From: Bacteroidota bacterium
GTDB taxonomy: Bacteria; Bacteroidota; Bacteroidia; Bacteroidales; UBA10428
Length of the DNA stretch: 64,000 nt
Reading direction: 5' to 3'
NCBI GenBank assembly: GCA_003252385.1
Contig: QKEH01000008.1
Location: forward strand, 111,166-175,165
A program made the translations under genes and the position numbers. Positions 42,889 through 53,527 of this stretch are shown here, in pieces. Positions within the stretch are counted from its first letter, which is position 1; the number at the start of each line of letters is the position of its first letter. A model generated the notes under the pieces. It was not told the DNA's origin. It saw only the letters and a list, made by a program, of their open reading frames with translations, and made no database searches.

Positions 42889-45279
42889 TTATTCACTTCG
42901 CAACAGCTTTACCGGATTGGCCCGAGCCGTTTTTATGGTTTGGTACGATATGGTCAATAAAGTTATTGTGCCCAGTAAGATAATTGGAATCAGCCCGAAC
43001 CACCAGGCAATGTGAATACGGATAGCATAATTGGATAACCATTCTAAGGATAACCATATAGCTATGGGCATGGCTGCCACAGATGCAATTAGCATTAAAT
43101 AAATAAAGCTCCTGGAAACGGTATAAAATATGTCCTGAATAGTTGCCCCATTAACTTTTCGAATACTAAATTCCTTCTCGCGTTTAACAACCATGAAATG
43201 GGTAATGCCAAATAAACCCAATGTAGCAAGTATAACTGCTATGAGCGAAAAATAGGTGATTATTTTAGCCTGGTTCACTTCATTGGCATATACTGCGCGG
43301 TAATCATCGGCCAGAAAGAAATACCGGAACGGCAAATCGCCAAATACATTCTCCCATTTTTCCCGGGCTAGTGAAACCATCTTTGATTCTTCATCGCCAG
43401 TATAATGAATTGCAAGGAATCGGTTCTGATTTTCATTAATGGTCAGGATAGGTGGGTAAGGTGTTGCTATTAAATTACTAACCTTAAAATCATTAACCAC
43501 CCCTACAATCTTCAGCTTCTGTTGCGTAAAATCCCGAACAACAATCTGTCCCAATGCATCTTCAGGCGAACTGAAACCTAAATCTTTAACCCCACTTAAA
43601 GCAATAATTGCCGAAGCATTATCGGTACTGTATTCGCGCGATAACTCCCTGCCGGCAATCAACTCCAAACCCATGGTTTGCATAAAATCGTAATCGGTAT
43701 CGTAAATAGAAAAGTAGGGTGTTTTTTGTTCTCCATCCCCTTTGGCAATGATCCAATCGATGTAGGATCCGAAACCGGGAATGGCATTCGAACAGGTAAT
43801 CGAGCCAACCATTGGATCGGCCTTCATTTCATTTTTAAACAATTGTTTCTTTTCGGGAAACGAATTCCAATCGGTATGATTGGTTTCCAATACAAGAATA
43901 TTCTTTGTGCGAATGCCAATATCGGTTTTAATTAACAGTCTCCCCTGATGGTAAAAAACCAAGGTGCCAAAAATTAACACGAACGATATTAGAAACTGAA
44001 AAATGATAAGCCCCTTCCGAAAACGTGAACTACCAGCCGATGGTAAAAATTTCCCCTTCAGGCAAACCACGGGATTCATGTTTGACATAATTATTACCGG
44101 ATATATTACAGACAGTGCCATGCTGGCCATTACAATTAATACTAAAAGAAATATGCTCTTATGAGTAAAAACTGAGAAGCTTATGTAGCTGCCTAATAAA
44201 GAATTTAATACCGGCAGCAGAAACTGACAAACTACCCATGAAATAGCCAAGGCCAAGATCAGAAAAACTGCCGTTTCAATGGTAAACCCTTTTAGTATTC
44301 CAAAACGTTTAATGCCCAGTACCTTTTGTATGCTAACCTGCGATGATCGTTCGAGTGTATGAGCCGATGACAGGTTTATATAATTTACCAAACCAATGAG
44401 CAAAATGAGTATGGCTATTCCTTTAAAAATATTGATCAATTTTTTATTGCCGGCACCTTCTTCGTTGGGCAAAAATCCTCCAAGATGAATGTTGGCAACT
44501 GGCTGCAGAGTGATCTTTTGTATCAAATTCTTTTCGTCGGGCGGCGCATATTTCTTGATAATCTGTTCTAATTTTTGCGCAATTAAATCGGGGTTGCTAC
44601 CGGGAACCACTTTCATGTAATACCTTAAGAAAAACAGATCCCAACGTTCCTCGTAATTCACCTTTAACCACCAGGGACTGTCGAACGATATTAATAGTTC
44701 GGGGTGCAGGGAAGTGTTTTTCGGTAGAACCTTGTATACACCGGTTACTTCCAGTTTTCCCCAAGGAAGTTCAATGATTTTTCCCAAGGGATTATCCTGT
44801 CCAAAGTAACGTTTTGCAGTTGATTCGTCAATAACCACACAAGATGCAGCCTCTAAAGGTTGGCTCTTCTTCTTATTAATAAAATCCAGGTTTAAAATAT
44901 CCATTAAGTTGTGGTCGGCATAATACGCTTGCTGCTCCTCAAAAAAAACATCCTCGTATCGGAAAATTTCATCTTGCGATCGGAAGTAGCGTGCAACACT
45001 TTCAACTTCGGGAATGCTTAATTCGATCTGAGCCTTCAGTGGTGCCGGGAAAGTTATTCCAACCCAGGGCTTTCCATCCGGAGGTATCGATTTGATCCCT
45101 AAACGATAAATTCGCTCAACATTCTGATATGACCTGTCGAAATTCGATTCGTAGGTGGTGTAGGCGCTTAATAAAATAAACCCTGTAAAGCCTATCAATA
45201 AGCTCAGAATATTAACAAACGACGAAAGCTTGTTTCGTTTAAAAAAATTAATGATTTGTCGGAATTGTGAGCTGTGCAT
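42889..45279 (-). CDS. FtsX/MacB-type ABC permease, fourth of the array
   Basis: A 796-residue two-module permease, the most divergent of the five. TM1 (about 20-42) is preceded by an unusually basic helix (FFKRNKLSSFVNILSLLIGF). The first periplasmic domain has the VIDESTAKRYFGQDNPLGK motif, and the C-terminus is TARANPVKLLRSE instead of AATKNPVEALRYE. It contains the paired KKSFSIRKVNGATIQDIF-type cytoplasmic segment (KEFSIRKVNG) that in its relatives reads KEIGIRKVNG. It lies 85 bp upstream of the final permease and 41 bp after the third. A separate substrate from its paralogues is conceivable. Confidence 0.9.
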   Translation of the reverse strand: MHSSQFRQIINFFKRNKLSSFVNILSLLIGFTGFILLSAYTTYESNFDRSYQNVERIYRLGIKSIPPDGKPWVGITFPAPLKAQIELSIPEVESVARYFRSQDEIFRYEDVFFEEQQAYYADHNLMDILNLDFINKKKSQPLEAASCVVIDESTAKRYFGQDNPLGKIIELPWGKLEVTGVYKVLPKNTSLHPELLISFDSPWWLKVNYEERWDLFFLRYYMKVVPGSNPDLIAQKLEQIIKKYAPPDEKNLIQKITLQPVANIHLGGFLPNEEGAGNKKLINIFKGIAILILLIGLVNYINLSSAHTLERSSQVSIQKVLGIKRFGILKGFTIETAVFLILALAISWVVCQFLLPVLNSLLGSYISFSVFTHKSIFLLVLIVMASMALSVIYPVIIMSNMNPVVCLKGKFLPSAGSSRFRKGLIIFQFLISFVLIFGTLVFYHQGRLLIKTDIGIRTKNILVLETNHTDWNSFPEKKQLFKNEMKADPMVGSITCSNAIPGFGSYIDWIIAKGDGEQKTPYFSIYDTDYDFMQTMGLELIAGRELSREYSTDNASAIIALSGVKDLGFSSPEDALGQIVVRDFTQQKLKIVGVVNDFKVSNLIATPYPPILTINENQNRFLAIHYTGDEESKMVSLAREKWENVFGDLPFRYFFLADDYRAVYANEVNQAKIITYFSLIAVILATLGLFGITHFMVVKREKEFSIRKVNGATIQDIFYTVSRSFIYLMLIASVAAMPIAIWLSLEWLSNYAIRIHIAWWFGLIPIILLGTITLLTISYQTIKTARANPVKLLRSE

Positions 45280-45320
45280 AAGGATTATATGATTAATTTT
45301 TATTGTTTATATATGTTATA

Positions 45321-47684
45321 TTACTCATAGCGCAGTGCTTCCACCGGGTTTTTTGAGGCGGCTTTCCACGATTGTACACTTACGGTAAGCAGGGCAATAA
45401 ATAAAGCCAACCCACCTGCCATAACGAAAATCCATCCACTTAATATGGTTCGATAGGTGAAATGGTCCAACCATTTCGTCATAAAATAATACCCCAACGG
45501 AGCAGCAATCAGGTAGGCCAGGATAACCCACTTAATAAAATCTACAGACAACATCCGCAATATTTCATTCACATGAGCCCCATTCACCTTTCGTATTCCA
45601 ATTTCTTTAATCCGGGTTTGACAAATAAATATTGACATCCCCAGGATCCCCAAAATGGTAATTAATACCGACAGGATACTAAATGCCACAATAAGCCTCA
45701 CTTGTTGGTTTTCCTTTGTATATAAAGTTTTCATTTTATCACCCTGAAAAAAGAAACGAAATGGAACCGAAGGGCTCATGTCATTATAGGCCTTCCGGAT
45801 GTAATCTATTGATTCAGCAATACGATTGGTACTTAATTTTATGGTGATCGACTGTAAAGGTTCATCGGTAGCTGAATACCAAAATGCAAAGGGTTCAATG
45901 GCTTCACGCAAGGAGATATAATTAAAATCTTTAATGACGCCCACAATGGTTCCTTCGCCAATTTTTTGCCCAAGTTTCCATCCGTAACGCTTCATGGCGG
46001 CTTCGTTACAAATCATATTTCCATTTTCTCCCGGGGTATTTTTTAAAAACTGACGACCTTCCAACAAGGTAAAACCCATCATTTCGATATATTTATCGTC
46101 CGTTGCCCAATACCATACATTGCAGTTCTTTCCATCCACGGTAAATACGTGTATTTCCCTCGATGCACCCGGAACCGCCAAAGAATAAGCAAATTGCTGA
46201 ATTAATGGCGATTGTTCCAGTCGTTCATTAAAAGCCTTCTTGTTTTTCTTTAACTCATCGTTCATGTATAGTACCAGCTTGTTTTCTGCATGAAAACCCA
46301 AATCGGCAGTATTCATATATTGCACTTGTTTAATAACCGTTACCGAAGCAACGATCAAGGCAATGGTTGCCACAAACTGGGCAATAGTGAGTATACCCCG
46401 GTAATTAACTTTCGATTTATTTTTAAAGCGATTTATGGACCGAATAGCGTCCCAAGATATACTATACATGGCCGGAAATACACTCAACAACCCGCCCATA
46501 CCCATACAACATACCCCGCATAAAACCAGGAGTCCGCTGCCTCGTTGAAAAGAAAGTTCATAACCTAAAATGGATGCTGAAAAGTAGTGGTTTATCATAT
46601 AGGCCAGTAAAACAGCCGCCACATACGAAACTGTAAACAGCATCAATGCTTTAATTAGGAATACCTGAACTACGTCGGCACGCTTCCCCCCAAGAAGTCG
46701 AGTTATACTGATACTCCTAATTTGTTTCGGGATGGAGGCAGTTGTAAAATTGATATAATTGATGAACGCCACCAATAAAACAAGAATACCAACCCAAAAC
46801 AGCGTATCAACAAATAGTTTATTGTTGGTTGTAAATAACGGGTTCTCCAGAACTTCATCAGTAAAACGCAATTCGCGTAATGGACGGATATGAATCCGGG
46901 GTGATGCCCCTTGGCCTACAAAATTTTGATATTTCGACACCAATGCAGACTCATTATTAATTTTCTCTTCCAGCAACGTTTGTTTAGTTCCCGGCCGTAC
47001 CCGGATAAACTGGGGATAATGAATAATATCCCATTGTTTGAACCCTTCACCAATCCAACCTGTTTTTGGCATGGCAAGTATAATAGGGCACCGTATGACC
47101 GAATTTTCCGGTAAATCGCGATATACCGCTGAAACTGTATACGAACTATTAAAACATTCGAGCGTTTTTCCAATAGGATCATCGCTTCCCCAGGCTTTAC
47201 CGGCGAAACTTTCCGATACTATAGCCACATTGGGGGAATTTAATGGCTTTTCCTTTTTACCCTGTACAATGTTGAATGTAAATATTTCGGTAAGGTTTTC
47301 ATCGCTATACGCATAATCTTCAAATTGTTTCACACTACCCAGGCTGTTGTTCCAGGAAAAAGCAGCTTCGCTCCATTTACCCATGGGCATAAATGTAGTG
47401 GCTAATTCTACCTCCGGAAACTCATCGATCAGTGTTTGTGATGTTGGCCCACTCAGAAAAATCATGTTTTTGTCGTAGCTTGGGAACTTAACCTCCACAC
47501 GATATATATCGTCAAAATGCTTATTGTACCTGTCGTATCGATACTCGTTCCATACATATAGCAGAATAATGCAGCAAGCAGCAAATGAGCAGCTTAAACC
47601 CACAAAGTTGAATACTGTAGCAAACCGGTCCCTTTCTAAGTATTGAACGGCCAATCTTATTTGATGCATTTTAAAATTTTTCAT
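45321..47684 (-). CDS. FtsX/MacB-type ABC permease, third of the array
   Basis: A 787-residue two-module permease with TM1 at about 18-42, first periplasmic domain containing IVSESFAGKAWGSDDPIGKTL, central helices, second periplasmic domain with ICNEAAMKRYGWKLGQKI, and a C-terminal bundle ending AASKNPVEALRYE. In the first motif the usual KYFG is KAWG. The final ~75 bases of the gene are nearly identical to those of the neighbouring permease gene at 47731. Start MKNFKMHQIRLAVQYLERD. Confidence 0.91.
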   Translation of the reverse strand: MKNFKMHQIRLAVQYLERDRFATVFNFVGLSCSFAACCIILLYVWNEYRYDRYNKHFDDIYRVEVKFPSYDKNMIFLSGPTSQTLIDEFPEVELATTFMPMGKWSEAAFSWNNSLGSVKQFEDYAYSDENLTEIFTFNIVQGKKEKPLNSPNVAIVSESFAGKAWGSDDPIGKTLECFNSSYTVSAVYRDLPENSVIRCPIILAMPKTGWIGEGFKQWDIIHYPQFIRVRPGTKQTLLEEKINNESALVSKYQNFVGQGASPRIHIRPLRELRFTDEVLENPLFTTNNKLFVDTLFWVGILVLLVAFINYINFTTASIPKQIRSISITRLLGGKRADVVQVFLIKALMLFTVSYVAAVLLAYMINHYFSASILGYELSFQRGSGLLVLCGVCCMGMGGLLSVFPAMYSISWDAIRSINRFKNKSKVNYRGILTIAQFVATIALIVASVTVIKQVQYMNTADLGFHAENKLVLYMNDELKKNKKAFNERLEQSPLIQQFAYSLAVPGASREIHVFTVDGKNCNVWYWATDDKYIEMMGFTLLEGRQFLKNTPGENGNMICNEAAMKRYGWKLGQKIGEGTIVGVIKDFNYISLREAIEPFAFWYSATDEPLQSITIKLSTNRIAESIDYIRKAYNDMSPSVPFRFFFQGDKMKTLYTKENQQVRLIVAFSILSVLITILGILGMSIFICQTRIKEIGIRKVNGAHVNEILRMLSVDFIKWVILAYLIAAPLGYYFMTKWLDHFTYRTILSGWIFVMAGGLALFIALLTVSVQSWKAASKNPVEALRYE

Positions 47685-47730
47685 GTTCTAAGTTCATGTT
47701 CATGAATATCCGCATGTCATATGTGCATTA

Positions 47731-50118
47731 TTACTCATAGCGTAGTGCCTCCACCGGGTTTTTTGTGGCGGCTTTCCACGATTGATAGCTGACTGTAAGC
47801 AGGGCAATGCATAAGGTTACACAACCTGTTCCTGTAAAAACCCACCAACTCAATGGGGTTCGATAGGCAAAGTTCTCCAGCCAACGATTCATTACAAACC
47901 AGGCTAACGGACTGGCAATTACCAGCGAAATAATCACCCATACCATAAATTGCTTGTTCAACAAGGTCATTACTTCCATTACATGGGCACCATTGACCTT
48001 CCGTACGCCAATTTCCTTAGTCCTACGATCGATGGTAAAAAAACTAACCGCATACAAACCCACACAGGCAATCAGAATGGATATAATGGATAACACCAAC
48101 AATATTTTTTTAGCCCCCTGCTCCTTTACATAGCGTTCAGCTACGATCTCGTCGTTTATGCGCAGGTTAAACGTAAAATTGAAGTTCGAAGCCTCCCATT
48201 CTTTTTTCATCACCTCGCTGAAATCGGCTACCTGCGAGTTGGCTATTTTGATGTATACATTGCCCATGCTATGGCTCTGGCAAATAACCAAAGGCTCAAT
48301 GGGATGATGTAAAGTCCTGAAATTAAAATCATTCACAATGCCAATCACTTTAAAAACCTGACTATTTAAAAGAACCTTTTTATCCAATAGGGAACCTTCA
48401 CCGCTGTATTCCCTGGCAGCTGCCTCATTGAGCAGAACGGCATTATCATCGGATCGAAGTTGTTTATCGAATAAGCGTCCTTCCTTCAGCTTCAACCCAA
48501 AAACTTCAGGAAAATCACCGGAACAACGTAACACGCTGGGATGAAAGAAATTTGCTTCATCCTGTGCCTCAAAATAAGCACCGGACATGCTCAGTTCGGC
48601 TCCAAAATATACATCGGCACTGGCAATTGCCTGCACCACCGGGTAGTTCTTCATTTTTTCCATAAACATAACGCGTTGCAACGAATCAGCTTCCCACATA
48701 TTCGAAATCAGAATATTGTTGGGATCGTAGCCCCGGTCCATATTGGCAAAATAGTTGAGCTGCTTTTGTACCACTACGGTACACAATACAATTAAGCCCG
48801 ACAAAACAAATTGTACCAGAATCAGCCCGCCTTTACGGACCACGCTGGTTCCACCTGCCTGGCCAGCCTGTCCGTTACTGGTCAGCTTACCCTCTACTGA
48901 CATACGTATCGGGATCAGTGTTAGCAACAGATTAATGGTGGCAACTGTTCCAAACAAAAATACAGCGATCAGCATAATTTGCTGTGAAGTAAGCGTTACA
49001 TCTAAACCCAAAAATTGAAAGAATACTTTTCCCGCTATGCAATATACAATTACTGCAAGAGCATAGGATAAGGCAATGAACAGCAAAGTTTCCAGTAAAA
49101 ACTGATGCGTGATATCGCTGCGACGGGCACCAATAGTTTTACGGATTCCCAGTTCTTTTAAACGTGTGGAACCACTGGCAATGGATAAGTTAATGTAATT
49201 GAATGTTGAAATCAGAAATACCAGAATAGCCAGAACAACTGCCCCATACACATAGGTTTTATTCGAGGTTAGCGCCATATCGAATTTATGGTTGCTAAAG
49301 TGAATAGCGCTCAATGGTTCATGCGTGTAATACAGATAGATATCGTCCGAAAACTTTAAATCTGCCAGGTTTTTTGCATTTTTTACATCTCTATCAATAT
49401 CAGAATGCGAAAGCACTAATTTGCTAAGCCTGAAATTAAAATCATCCGGATTGGTAATAGGTTGTGAGGTTTTAAAATACGTATATAAGGACTGTGAATC
49501 CCAGTTTTTGCTTGTTTCCGGATAGTGCTGCAAGCATTGAATGATGCGGATCCGCAGGTGCGAATTGGCAGGCAGATCGTCGAATACTGCATTGATGGTA
49601 TAACGTTCCCCGAATAAGGTTACCGTTTTACCTAAGGCCTGCTCGGCACTTTCAAAAAGTATTTTGGCCATGCTTTTGGCAACTGCTATACTATAACGTG
49701 TTGCCAAAGGAGCATCAATATTGGTGATCACGGGGATATCGAAAAACGCAAAAAAATTGGTGTCGGCAGCTACCAGTTCGCCCAAGGCACTGTTTTGTTC
49801 TTCATTGGTCAGCTGCGACATACCGCGCCCCCAAATACGAACCGTTTCGGCAACCTCGGGTAATTCGCTTCGCATACCCTCAGCCTGCGCCCAACTGGTA
49901 ACCGAATAATCAGCTACCTCGCCATTCATTTTGCCATCCATCAAACAGCGGTAAATACGATAGTAATCGGGAATATTTTTATCAAAACGGGTTTCATAAA
50001 ACACATAGGCTACGGCAAAAAGCATAACCGCTACCGACAGGGTCAAGCCAAAAATCTTAGCAAAGGTCAATACGCCATGTTTGCGAGCGTTGCGGAGGGC
50101 TATTTTGAGTTTTAACAT
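47731..50118 (-). CDS. FtsX/MacB-type ABC permease, second of the array
   Basis: A 795-residue two-module permease. The opening is MLKLKIALRNARKHGVLTFAKIFGLTLSVAVMLFAVAYVFYE (basic helix, then TM1). The first periplasmic domain has VAKSMAKILFESAEQALGKTV; here KYFG is replaced by ILFE and the P of PLG is missing. The second domain has LLNEAAAREYSGEGSLLDKKV, lacking the usual PLGK. The C-terminal helices end in AATKNPVEALRYE. It sits 46 bp upstream of the third permease and shares a near-identical 3' end with it. Confidence 0.91.
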   Translation of the reverse strand: MLKLKIALRNARKHGVLTFAKIFGLTLSVAVMLFAVAYVFYETRFDKNIPDYYRIYRCLMDGKMNGEVADYSVTSWAQAEGMRSELPEVAETVRIWGRGMSQLTNEEQNSALGELVAADTNFFAFFDIPVITNIDAPLATRYSIAVAKSMAKILFESAEQALGKTVTLFGERYTINAVFDDLPANSHLRIRIIQCLQHYPETSKNWDSQSLYTYFKTSQPITNPDDFNFRLSKLVLSHSDIDRDVKNAKNLADLKFSDDIYLYYTHEPLSAIHFSNHKFDMALTSNKTYVYGAVVLAILVFLISTFNYINLSIASGSTRLKELGIRKTIGARRSDITHQFLLETLLFIALSYALAVIVYCIAGKVFFQFLGLDVTLTSQQIMLIAVFLFGTVATINLLLTLIPIRMSVEGKLTSNGQAGQAGGTSVVRKGGLILVQFVLSGLIVLCTVVVQKQLNYFANMDRGYDPNNILISNMWEADSLQRVMFMEKMKNYPVVQAIASADVYFGAELSMSGAYFEAQDEANFFHPSVLRCSGDFPEVFGLKLKEGRLFDKQLRSDDNAVLLNEAAAREYSGEGSLLDKKVLLNSQVFKVIGIVNDFNFRTLHHPIEPLVICQSHSMGNVYIKIANSQVADFSEVMKKEWEASNFNFTFNLRINDEIVAERYVKEQGAKKILLVLSIISILIACVGLYAVSFFTIDRRTKEIGVRKVNGAHVMEVMTLLNKQFMVWVIISLVIASPLAWFVMNRWLENFAYRTPLSWWVFTGTGCVTLCIALLTVSYQSWKAATKNPVEALRYE

Positions 50119-50220
50119 ATTCAGTTTGTATTAATGATGTATCATCTACTTATAACCCTAAATCCTTTAAAGCAGACTCTTGCACTGCAGCCAAAAGCCT
50201 TTTAAGGGGTTTGGGGTGTT
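50119..50220. other. Intercistronic gap with imperfect inverted repeat
   Basis: Within the permease operon, an AACCCTAAATCCTTTAAA stretch pairs loosely (about 13 of 18) with TTTTAAGGGGTTTGGGGT at 50198-50215. It might form an mRNA structure that dampens expression of the downstream permeases; evidence is weak. Confidence 0.3.
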
Positions 50221-52620
50221 TTACTCCTGCCGCAGTGCTTCCACCGGATTACGATTGGCTGCCCGCCAGCTTTGCCAGCTTACAGTGAGCAGGGCAATGC
50301 ATAAAGCCAGTCCGCCGGCTAAGGCAAAAAGCCACCAGCTAATCACTGTTTTACTAGCAAAATTCTCCAGCCACCTGTGCATGGCATACCAGGCCAGGGG
50401 TACAGTTATCAAAAAGGCAAAACCAACCCATTTAAGATAATCGCGATTAAGCTCGCTCAATAGTTCGCTTAACCGGGCGCCATTAACCTTGCGGATTCCA
50501 ATCTCCTTAATCCGCAATTTCGATTCTATCAGGCTTAGCCCAATCAATCCCAAACAGGATATGGCAATGGCTATCATGCTAAATACCAAAAAAAGCGTCG
50601 CCAATTGGTTTTCGCTTTTATACTGATCGGCATATTCGTCATTCAGATAGCGATAGATGAACGGATTATCCGGAAAGAATTTGGAATACTGCTCATTAAC
50701 GCTAGCCAGGGTACCCGACAAATTGTGCTTGTTAAATTCAATCAGAAAATAGCGGGTTCTGAAGTCGCTGATCAGATAAATATAGGGTGTCATGGCATAC
50801 TTGGGCGACACATGGTTATAATCCTGAATGACACCAATAATAGTACGATTGCGGTTATCGCCCTGAATGCTGTTGCCAATGGCAGCCTGGGCATTCTCAA
50901 AGCCAAAAGCCCTACAAGCAGATTCGTTCAGGATGATACTGTTCTGATCCGATTCATTATTTTCGAAATACCGCCCGGCAAGGAGCTGAGTATGTAGAAT
51001 ATTCAAATAACTAAAATCCGATTCGATGATATAGTAGGAATCGCTTGTTTCCGGCTTTGCCGGATTAACATACGGCATTTTAACAGATTGATAACCGGGA
51101 ATACATGATGTATAACTTACCCGCTCAACTCCGGGAATTTTCATGCATTCATCTTTAAAGCTTACAAAATGCTGTCGGAATGATTCATCGCTCGTTGTCA
51201 TGGGCGACTGAATTGCCAAGGTATTTCCCGGATCGAAACCCTGCGTATGCTCCTGCAAATACAACTTCTGCTTTTGCACCAATAGGGTGGCAATAATCAG
51301 AAATATGCTCGCACCAAACTGAAAACTTACCAGCGCGCGTTTTAAGCCCGACTGTGGATTAAGCATAATCACCTTACGTTGCATGATGAGCAAGGGACTT
51401 ACCCTGGCAATTACCAGGGCTGGGTACAATGTTGCCACCAGCGACAAGCCAACAAACACACTTAATATAATGATCCACAAGCGGGCAGAATTGATACAAA
51501 TCGTCGTAAAATTAATTTGGAACAAACCGTTCAACCAAGGCGATAATAGGTATAAAACACACAAGGTTATCAGAAGAGCTGAAAGGTTCAAGGCAAAAGA
51601 ATCGATAAAAAACTGCTGTAATAATCGTCGCTTTTTCGATCCGATGATTTTTTGTATGCCAATATTTTTAAGCTGTGAATGTACCTGCGATAGTTGAAAA
51701 TTCAGGTTATTGACCAGCGAAATAATCAGGATCATCATCCCAACATTGAGCATAATTTTAAGCGATGTGCGGCTTACAGCAGTTGATGGAGAAAACATTG
51801 TAAAATCAGTAACATAATGCAAATCGGCGATATTGGTCAGATAATACTGATACGTTCTGCCCATACTCCGGGCAAAGTCGCCAAGTTTCTCATTTACAAC
51901 TGCGTCAAATTTCGCTTGCAGTGCTGCCACATCGGCTCCCGGTTTCAGAAGAAGATAGCTCGAAGCCGCGTGCATAGGCCAGCTATTGACCCAATTGCCA
52001 AAAACTTCAATATATAAGGGAAGTGTTGCAACCATATCGAAAGATAGTTCGGAATTATCCGGTATATCACGTACCACCGCGCTGACAAATACTTTACGTG
52101 GTTCACGCTTATCATTATGTATGGTTAACACTTGCCCGATAGGGTCTGATTCGCCAAAAAATAATTTTTGCATGGATTCCGTAATCACTACAGAGTTTGT
52201 ATTGGATAAGGCCGACGTCAGGTTGCCCAAAACCACCTCATGAGCAAATACATTGAAGAAATTGGTATCGGCATAAATAACATGCTGAATGCGCAGGCTA
52301 CGATCCTTATTCGATACCACATTCTCCTCCCACATTTCACAATACCGGGTATAATCCTGTATTTCCGGAAAACGGTCCTTCAAGGTGGGTGCCATTTGTA
52401 TGGGCGTGCTGGGCCAATGATTGGCCAGGGCCCCATCCTTAAATATTCTGGTATGAATTTTATAAAGATGTTCAGCGTTTGGCTGGTAATTATCGAAATT
52501 CTGGTGGATATATACATAGTTAAAAATGTATATAAACGATACCAGTCCCAAGACCAGGGTTGCAATATTAAGAATGTGTGTGGTTTTATTGTTTAAAAAT
52601 CGTCGGTACAAACGGATCAT
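50221..52620 (-). CDS. FtsX/MacB-type ABC permease, first of the array
   Basis: A 799-residue two-module permease and the one directly after the ATPase gene (71 bp). TM1 (about 14-38) follows MIRLYRRFLNNKTTHILN. The first periplasmic domain carries VITESMQKLFFGESDPIGQVL, and the second ILNESACRAFGFENAQAAIGNSI. The C-terminal segment KEIGIRKVNGARLSELLSELNRDYLKWVGFAFLITVPLAWYAMHRW precedes AANRNPVEALRQE. All features of a functional permease are present. Confidence 0.91.
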   Translation of the reverse strand: MIRLYRRFLNNKTTHILNIATLVLGLVSFIYIFNYVYIHQNFDNYQPNAEHLYKIHTRIFKDGALANHWPSTPIQMAPTLKDRFPEIQDYTRYCEMWEENVVSNKDRSLRIQHVIYADTNFFNVFAHEVVLGNLTSALSNTNSVVITESMQKLFFGESDPIGQVLTIHNDKREPRKVFVSAVVRDIPDNSELSFDMVATLPLYIEVFGNWVNSWPMHAASSYLLLKPGADVAALQAKFDAVVNEKLGDFARSMGRTYQYYLTNIADLHYVTDFTMFSPSTAVSRTSLKIMLNVGMMILIISLVNNLNFQLSQVHSQLKNIGIQKIIGSKKRRLLQQFFIDSFALNLSALLITLCVLYLLSPWLNGLFQINFTTICINSARLWIIILSVFVGLSLVATLYPALVIARVSPLLIMQRKVIMLNPQSGLKRALVSFQFGASIFLIIATLLVQKQKLYLQEHTQGFDPGNTLAIQSPMTTSDESFRQHFVSFKDECMKIPGVERVSYTSCIPGYQSVKMPYVNPAKPETSDSYYIIESDFSYLNILHTQLLAGRYFENNESDQNSIILNESACRAFGFENAQAAIGNSIQGDNRNRTIIGVIQDYNHVSPKYAMTPYIYLISDFRTRYFLIEFNKHNLSGTLASVNEQYSKFFPDNPFIYRYLNDEYADQYKSENQLATLFLVFSMIAIAISCLGLIGLSLIESKLRIKEIGIRKVNGARLSELLSELNRDYLKWVGFAFLITVPLAWYAMHRWLENFASKTVISWWLFALAGGLALCIALLTVSWQSWRAANRNPVEALRQE

Positions 52621-52691
52621 ATCAATACGTAATTAGAAATTAACAATGAGTTTATTACTCATTGCACATTGCTCATTCATAATTGAATACT

Positions 52692-53366
52692 TTAATTTTC
52701 ATTCACCGAAATAATCTTTCCGTCGAACAGGTTCACTACTCGGTGCGAGAAACCGGCATCGCGGTCGGAGTGAGTTACCATAATGATGGTAGTTCCTTCC
52801 TTGTTGAGCTCGGTGAGCAGCTTCATAACTTCCAGTCCGTTCTTGGAATCGAGGTTACCCGTTGGCTCATCGGCCAGTATCAGCTTGGGGTTGGCCACCA
52901 CGGCACGTGCAATGGCTACCCGCTGTTGTTGTCCGCCGGAAAGCTGCTGCGGAAAATGTTTTTTGCGGTGCCCGATTTTCATGCGTTCCAAAACAGCTTC
53001 TACCATTCGCCTGCGCTCCGATCCCTTCAGTTTAAGGTATACCAGTGGCAGTTCCACATTTTCGTATACATTGAGCTCATCAATCAGATTGAAACTCTGG
53101 AATACAAAACCAATATTTCCCTTTCGCAGATCGGTACGCTGGCTCTCTTTGAATTTAGCCACCTCGGTACTGTTAAATACATAGCTCCCGCCTGAAGGGT
53201 TGTCCAATAAACCCAGAATATTTAACAGGGTGGATTTCCCACAACCCGAAGGCCCCATAATAGCAACAAATTCGCCCGCCTTTATATGCAGGTCCACCTT
53301 GTTCAGTGCTGTTGTTTCCACATCGTCAGTGCGGAATACTTTGCTTAGTTCTTTTGTTTGTATCAT
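52692..53366 (-). CDS. ABC transporter ATP-binding protein (MacB/LolD type, array locus)
   Basis: A 224-residue ATPase with Walker [10 protein letters not shown], signature [15 protein letters not shown], Walker [14 protein letters not shown] and a switch histidine in [11 protein letters not shown]. The stretch [22 protein letters not shown] is the typical MacB/LolD insertion. It is the only ATPase gene in the operon of five permeases, so it either serves all of them or pairs with selected ones. It is 159 bp downstream of the adaptor gene and 71 bp upstream of the first permease. Confidence 0.95.
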   Translation of the reverse strand: MIQTKELSKVFRTDDVETTALNKVDLHIKAGEFVAIMGPSGCGKSTLLNILGLLDNPSGGSYVFNSTEVAKFKESQRTDLRKGNIGFVFQSFNLIDELNVYENVELPLVYLKLKGSERRRMVEAVLERMKIGHRKKHFPQQLSGGQQQRVAIARAVVANPKLILADEPTGNLDSKNGLEVMKLLTELNKEGTTIIMVTHSDRDAGFSHRVVNLFDGKIISVNEN

Positions 53367-53378
53367 AATTTTATAGCT

Positions 53379-53527
53379 GTGAGATTTTGAGATATGAGAT
53401 TTTGAGACAAACGATCCAATTTCTCATTCTCCGCACTCTGTTATTTATTTCTTTGTAATGTTTATTTTTTAAATCAGTTTCCGCCAATTTCATGTCCCAC
53501 AATCTCACATCTCATCATCTCATCTCT
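53379..53527. repeat. Inverted pair of TGAGAT simple repeats between ATPase and adaptor genes
   Basis: Several TGAGATTTTGAGATATGAGAT-type units at 53379-53406 face their complement (ATCTCACATCTCATCATCTC) at 53501-53527, separated by ~95 bases. The arms could pair in mRNA between the adaptor and ATPase cistrons. Similar units occur at about 22728-22747. Confidence 0.55.
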
